Assembly (NCBI RefSeq): GCF_001658025.2
Contig: NZ_CP014007.2
Span: 4,836,001-4,900,000, forward strand
Direction of reading: 5' to 3'
Length of the DNA stretch: 64,000 nucleotides
DNA from: Kosakonia oryzae
GTDB taxonomy: Bacteria; Pseudomonadota; Gammaproteobacteria; Enterobacterales; Enterobacteriaceae
Positions 60,217 to 64,000 of the stretch are shown piece by piece. The first letter of the stretch is position 1; every line of letters begins with the position of its first letter. The translations under genes were made by a program, and so were the position numbers. The notes beneath the pieces are model-generated. The model was not told the DNA's origin and did no database searches. It worked only from the letters and a program-made list of their open reading frames with translations.

Positions 60217-61473
60217 TTATTCCCCCTGACGCTGGTAGTCGTTACGCTGCGCGTTTACGCGGCGTTGGTCCATGATGTCTCCGGCAGATGGTGCCGGGGC
60301 GCTATTCGCACTGCTGCCAGAGTTGGACGCAGGCGGCAGGCGCAGCAGGTTGTTTGCGCCACTGCTATCACTCTTTGCCGCAGGTGCGCTCGCGCCGCCT
60401 TTCAGCATCTGATCCAGCGGCAGCACCATCAGGTTGCCACCTTTATCGTTAACCAGCACTTTGCGGGTATGGCTCAGCACTTTTTCCATGGTTTCGATAT
60501 ACAGACGCTCGCGGGTAATTTCAGGCGCGGCTTTATATTCCGGCAGGATCTTCGCGAAACGCGCCACTTCACCCTGCGCTTCCAGGACGGTCTGCGTCTT
60601 ATAAGCGCGCGCCTCTTCGAGAATACGCTGTGCCTGGCCGTTTGCACGTGGCTGTACTTCGTTGCTGTAGGCTTCCGCTTCACGGATGTACTGCTGCTCG
60701 TTTTCACGTGCTGCAATCGCATCGTCAAACGCGGCCTTCACCTCTTCCGGCGGACGCGCAGCCTGGAAGTTGACGTCGAGCAGGGTAATACCCATGTTGT
60801 ACGGACGAATGGTCTCTTCCAGCTCACGCTGGGTATCGCTACGAATAACGGTACGCCCTTCGGTCAGAATACGATCCATGGAATATTTACCGATCACACC
60901 GCGCAGGGCGCTGTCGGTTGCCTGGCGCAGGCTGTCGTCGGCGCTGGTGACGCTGAACAGGTAGCGTTCAGGATCGGTCACGCGGTACTGCACGTTCATT
61001 TCAACGCGCACGACGTTTTCATCAGAAGTGAGCATCACGCCGGAAGCCGCCAGTTCACGAACCGATTCGACGTTTACCGCCGTCACACTATCGATAAAGG
61101 TCGGCTTCCAGTTCAGACCCGGTTCAACCAGATGGCTGAACTTACCGAAGCGTGTAACGACGCCGCGTTCTGCTTCTTTAATGGTATAGAACCCGGTTGC
61201 AGCCCAGATAATCACGGCTGCTGCGGCAACGATGCCGACAATGCGTCCGCCCGCCTGACCGCGAGGGCCAGAGGAACCAGGCGCGCCGCCAGTACTTTTA
61301 CCGCCGCCCAGGCCACCGAGCTTTTTACTCAGTTTGCGGAAAATATCATCCAGATCAGGTGGCCCCTGATCGCGACCGCCTTTGTTTCCATTTCCCTCAG
61401 AGTTGCCGCCTGGTTTGCTGCTTCCCCACGGGTCGCGGTCCTGTCCGTTGTTACCGGGCTGATTCCACGCCAT
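60217..61473 (-). CDS. hflK: FtsH modulator HflK
   Basis: HflK is the 418-residue partner of HflC. A Gly/Asn-rich cytoplasmic N-terminus (about 1-78) is followed by one membrane segment (about 79-98, GRIVGIVAAAAVIIWAATGF), the SPFH domain, a coiled coil and a Ser/Ala/Pro-rich C-terminus ending QRNDYQRQGE. It starts 84 bases after hflX within the miaA-hfq-hflXKC superoperon. Confidence 0.97.
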   Translation of the reverse strand: MAWNQPGNNGQDRDPWGSSKPGGNSEGNGNKGGRDQGPPDLDDIFRKLSKKLGGLGGGKSTGGAPGSSGPRGQAGGRIVGIVAAAAVIIWAATGFYTIKEAERGVVTRFGKFSHLVEPGLNWKPTFIDSVTAVNVESVRELAASGVMLTSDENVVRVEMNVQYRVTDPERYLFSVTSADDSLRQATDSALRGVIGKYSMDRILTEGRTVIRSDTQRELEETIRPYNMGITLLDVNFQAARPPEEVKAAFDDAIAARENEQQYIREAEAYSNEVQPRANGQAQRILEEARAYKTQTVLEAQGEVARFAKILPEYKAAPEITRERLYIETMEKVLSHTRKVLVNDKGGNLMVLPLDQMLKGGASAPAAKSDSSGANNLLRLPPASNSGSSANSAPAPSAGDIMDQRRVNAQRNDYQRQGE

Positions 61474-61557
61474 GTATGTGCTCCATATGTATATATCGTG
61501 CGGTGTATGCCCGGCCTCGCGGGCACCCCCAAAGGGGAAAAATCTTCAGACTGCCGG

Positions 61558-62838
61558 TCAAACGATGTATTCTTCGAGTGCCGGTTCTTGTTTACAGAGT
61601 CGACGCCAGTCGACAATCGGCATACGCACCTGCATACCTACGCTGCCATCGTCTTCCATCCACTCTTTTTCTATCGCCTGAAGCTGGTAAAACCGACTTC
61701 TCAGACGCCCTGCCTGCGGTGGTAAACGCAACGTATGCTGCGCGACTTCACCGGAAAGACGCTCTGTTAAAGCCTGGAATAACAGTGCTACGCCAACACC
61801 CGTCTGCGCAGAGAGCCAGACGCGAATTGGTTTATTCTCTTCATCCCGGTCGATACGCGGCTCAAAATCGTCCAGCATATCGATCTTGTTCATCACCAAC
61901 AGCGTTGGGATCTCGTGTGCTTCAATCTCTTCAAGCACAGTATTCACTGCATCAATGTTCTCTTGCACGCGCACATCGGCGGCGTCAATAACATGCAGCA
62001 GCAGCGTCGCCTGACGCGTCTCCTGCAAAGTCGCTTTAAATGCGGCCACCAGATCGTGCGGCAAATGACGAATAAACCCAACCGTATCGGCCAGCACGGT
62101 TTCGCCGACATCTGCTACGTCAATACGACGAAGCGTGGGATCCAGCGTCGCAAATAGCTGATCCGCCGCGTAGACTTGCGCTTCGGTAATCTGGTTAAAC
62201 AACGTGGATTTACCGGCGTTGGTATAGCCCACCAGCGAAACCGTTGGAATATCGGCTTTCGTGCGGGAGCGGCGTCCCTGCTCGCGCTGCTTCTCAACTT
62301 TTTCAAGACGCGAGAGGATCTGGGTAATTCGATTACGCAACAAACGACGGTCGGTTTCGAGCTGGGTTTCACCCGGACCGCGCAAACCAATCCCGCCTTT
62401 TTGTCGTTCAAGGTGGGTCCAGCCACGCACCAGACGCGTCGCCAGATGGCGCAACTGCGCCAGCTCAACCTGCAATTTCCCCTCGTGCGTGCGCGCACGC
62501 TGGGCAAAAATATCTAAAATCAGACCGGTGCGATCGATAACCCGACATTCGCACAGTCTCTCCAGGTTTCGTTCCTGGGCAGGGGTTAGCGCATGATCAA
62601 ACAGCACGACGGAAGCACCCGCTGCTTTTACGGCATCCGCAATTTCTACTGCTTTACCTTCACCAACAAAGTACTTGGGGTGCGGTGCTTTACGGCTACC
62701 GGTAATCACCTGCATTGCTTCGACACCGGCGGAAGAGACCAGAGATTCAAACTCCTGGAGATCTTCCATATCTTTGTCTTGCGAAAAATAGATGTGTACC
62801 AGTACCGCCTGCTCACCGGCGTCATAACGGTCAAACAA
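61558..62838 (-). CDS. hflX: Ribosome-rescue GTPase HflX
   Basis: HflX is a 426-residue GTPase that splits stalled or hibernating ribosomes, notably after heat stress. The HflX N-terminal domain (about 20-180) contains the glycine-rich [14 protein letters not shown]. The G domain has G1 [10 protein letters not shown]3 DTVGF and G4 NKID. A C-terminal domain follows. It lies 75 bases after hfq on the same transcript in E. coli. Confidence 0.97.
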   Translation of the reverse strand: MFDRYDAGEQAVLVHIYFSQDKDMEDLQEFESLVSSAGVEAMQVITGSRKAPHPKYFVGEGKAVEIADAVKAAGASVVLFDHALTPAQERNLERLCECRVIDRTGLILDIFAQRARTHEGKLQVELAQLRHLATRLVRGWTHLERQKGGIGLRGPGETQLETDRRLLRNRITQILSRLEKVEKQREQGRRSRTKADIPTVSLVGYTNAGKSTLFNQITEAQVYAADQLFATLDPTLRRIDVADVGETVLADTVGFIRHLPHDLVAAFKATLQETRQATLLLHVIDAADVRVQENIDAVNTVLEEIEAHEIPTLLVMNKIDMLDDFEPRIDRDEENKPIRVWLSAQTGVGVALLFQALTERLSGEVAQHTLRLPPQAGRLRSRFYQLQAIEKEWMEDDGSVGMQVRMPIVDWRRLCKQEPALEEYIV

Positions 62839-62913
62839 GCGTAAACCCTCATAAAATACCAGCGGGGAACACAGCTTAACTGGCTCCCCGATCTGGAAAA
62901 TCAGCCGTCAACC

Positions 62914-63231
<318 letters not shown>

Positions 63232-63315
63232 TTATATGCTTGTTTTGTACTTAGAACCCGAAGGTTCTGAAAACTGCGTAAAAATTCGCGCACGATACGA
63301 CTTAATTGTACACAT

Positions 63316-64000
63316 TCACCCTGCGATAGCACTAACAACCTGTAACACGTCACGGTAAGACTTTTCTGGCTTTTCACTCTCTAACCAGTGAACGCCATCC
63401 CAGCCCCGCAACCAGGTTATCTGCCGCTTGGCTAACTGCCTCGTGGCGCAAATACCTCGATAAACCATTTCATCGTATGTGATTTCACCTTCAAGATACG
63501 ACCACATCTGGCGGTATCCCACACAACGAATGGAAGGCATATCCGTATGCAAATCTCCGCGAGCAAAAAGCGCCCGCACTTCTGCTTCAAAACCTGAAGC
63601 TAACATCTGATGAAAACGCTGCTCGATCCGTTGATGGAGCAGTTCACGGCTCGCCGGGGCGATGGCGAACTGATGCACCTGGTAAGGCAGAGCGTCTCCT
63701 GACGTTTGCGTCAGATCCGTTAAAGTTTTACCCGAAATGAAAAAAACTTCCAGTGCCCGGGAAAGCCTTTGCGGATCATTTGGATGAATCCGCGCTGCGG
63801 CAACGGGGTCAATCTCCCGTAACTGCTGATGCAACGCTTCCCATCCACGCTCTGCCGCCTGTTTTTCTATTTCCGCTCTGACTTTTGCATCGGCTGATGG
63901 CAGGGGCGATAACCCTTCCAGCAGCGCTTTAAAGTAGAGCATTGTGCCGCCCACCAGCAGAGGAATGCGCCCTGCTTCGGTGATCTCCTGCATCGCCGCC
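63316..64000 (-). CDS. miaA: tRNA dimethylallyltransferase (5' end outside window)
   Basis: MiaA adds a dimethylallyl group to A37 of tRNAs that read codons starting with U. About 228 C-terminal residues are visible; the start and the N-terminal P-loop lie beyond base 64000. The visible part includes [37 protein letters not shown] and the tRNA-contacting [12 protein letters not shown] with [15 protein letters not shown]. It is the first gene of the hfq-hflXKC group here. Confidence 0.96.
   Translation of the reverse strand, partial: AAMQEITEAGRIPLLVGGTMLYFKALLEGLSPLPSADAKVRAEIEKQAAERGWEALHQQLREIDPVAAARIHPNDPQRLSRALEVFFISGKTLTDLTQTSGDALPYQVHQFAIAPASRELLHQRIEQRFHQMLASGFEAEVRALFARGDLHTDMPSIRCVGYRQMWSYLEGEITYDEMVYRGICATRQLAKRQITWLRGWDGVHWLESEKPEKSYRDVLQVVSAIAG

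Overview
The window is a stretch of an enterobacterial chromosome. Gene content and order follow the E. coli 94-96 min region almost gene for gene: miaA-hfq-hflXKC-yjeT-purA-nsrR-rnr, rlmB-yjfIJKLMC-aidB, yjfN-bsmA-yjfP, yjfY, rpsF-priB-rpsR-rplI, ytfB-fklB-cycA-ytfE-ytfF-qorB-ytfH-cpdB-cysQ-ytfJ-ytfK-paeA-msrA-tamA-tamB-ytfP-ppa-ytfQRT-yjfF-fbp-mpl. Protein similarity is high, but the extra genes and absent loci (no ulaR-ulaG-ulaABCDEF between yjfP and yjfY, no chpSB beside ppa) point to a relative such as Kosakonia or Enterobacter. The species cannot be fixed from this window. The four chemoreceptors suggest a motile, environmental or plant-associated lifestyle (inference).

Layout. 1-6 kb: an aldose-1-epimerase-like gene cut by the window edge, mpl and fbp, then two insertions relative to E. 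coli: a DUF2569 membrane gene broken by an in-frame amber codon and a chemoreceptor with its own sigma-28 promoter. 6-11.4 kb: the ytfQRT-yjfF galactofuranose ABC importer, with a GalR-like operator upstream, and ppa. 11.4-24 kb: envelope and stress genes (ytfP, tamBA, msrA, paeA, ytfK, ytfJ, cysQ, cpdB). 24-32 kb: the qorB/ytfH redox pair, an AraC regulator beside the exporter ytfF, a Tsr-like chemoreceptor lacking a key ligand threonine, ytfE under an almost ideal NsrR operator, cycA and fklB. 32-37 kb: ytfB, the rpsF ribosomal operon with its S6:S18 leader, and small stress genes (yjfY, yjfP, bsmA, yjfN). 37-43.5 kb: two tandem Cache-type chemoreceptors and aidB. 43.5-49.8 kb: an MFS carrier, the yjfIJKLMC envelope cluster (PspA-like protein plus ATP-grasp ligase) and rlmB.

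49.9-54.3 kb: a five-gene cassette inserted between rlmB and rnr, made of a TauABC-type sulfonate transporter, an Asp/Glu-type racemase and a PLP enzyme of the D-cysteine desulfhydrase / L-cysteate sulfo-lyase family. It reads as a self-contained uptake, racemisation and desulfonation (or desulfhydration) route. Cysteate, the sulfonate analogue of aspartate, is my best guess for the substrate. This is the most interesting candidate system in the window. 54.4-64 kb: rnr, nsrR, purA, yjeT, hflCKX, hfq and the 3' part of miaA, all on the minus strand.

Functional links: NsrR (57 kb) should control ytfE (29 kb) through the operator seen here. Three of the four chemoreceptors carry recognisable FliA promoters. 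No tRNA, rRNA, IS element, prophage or CRISPR array was seen.
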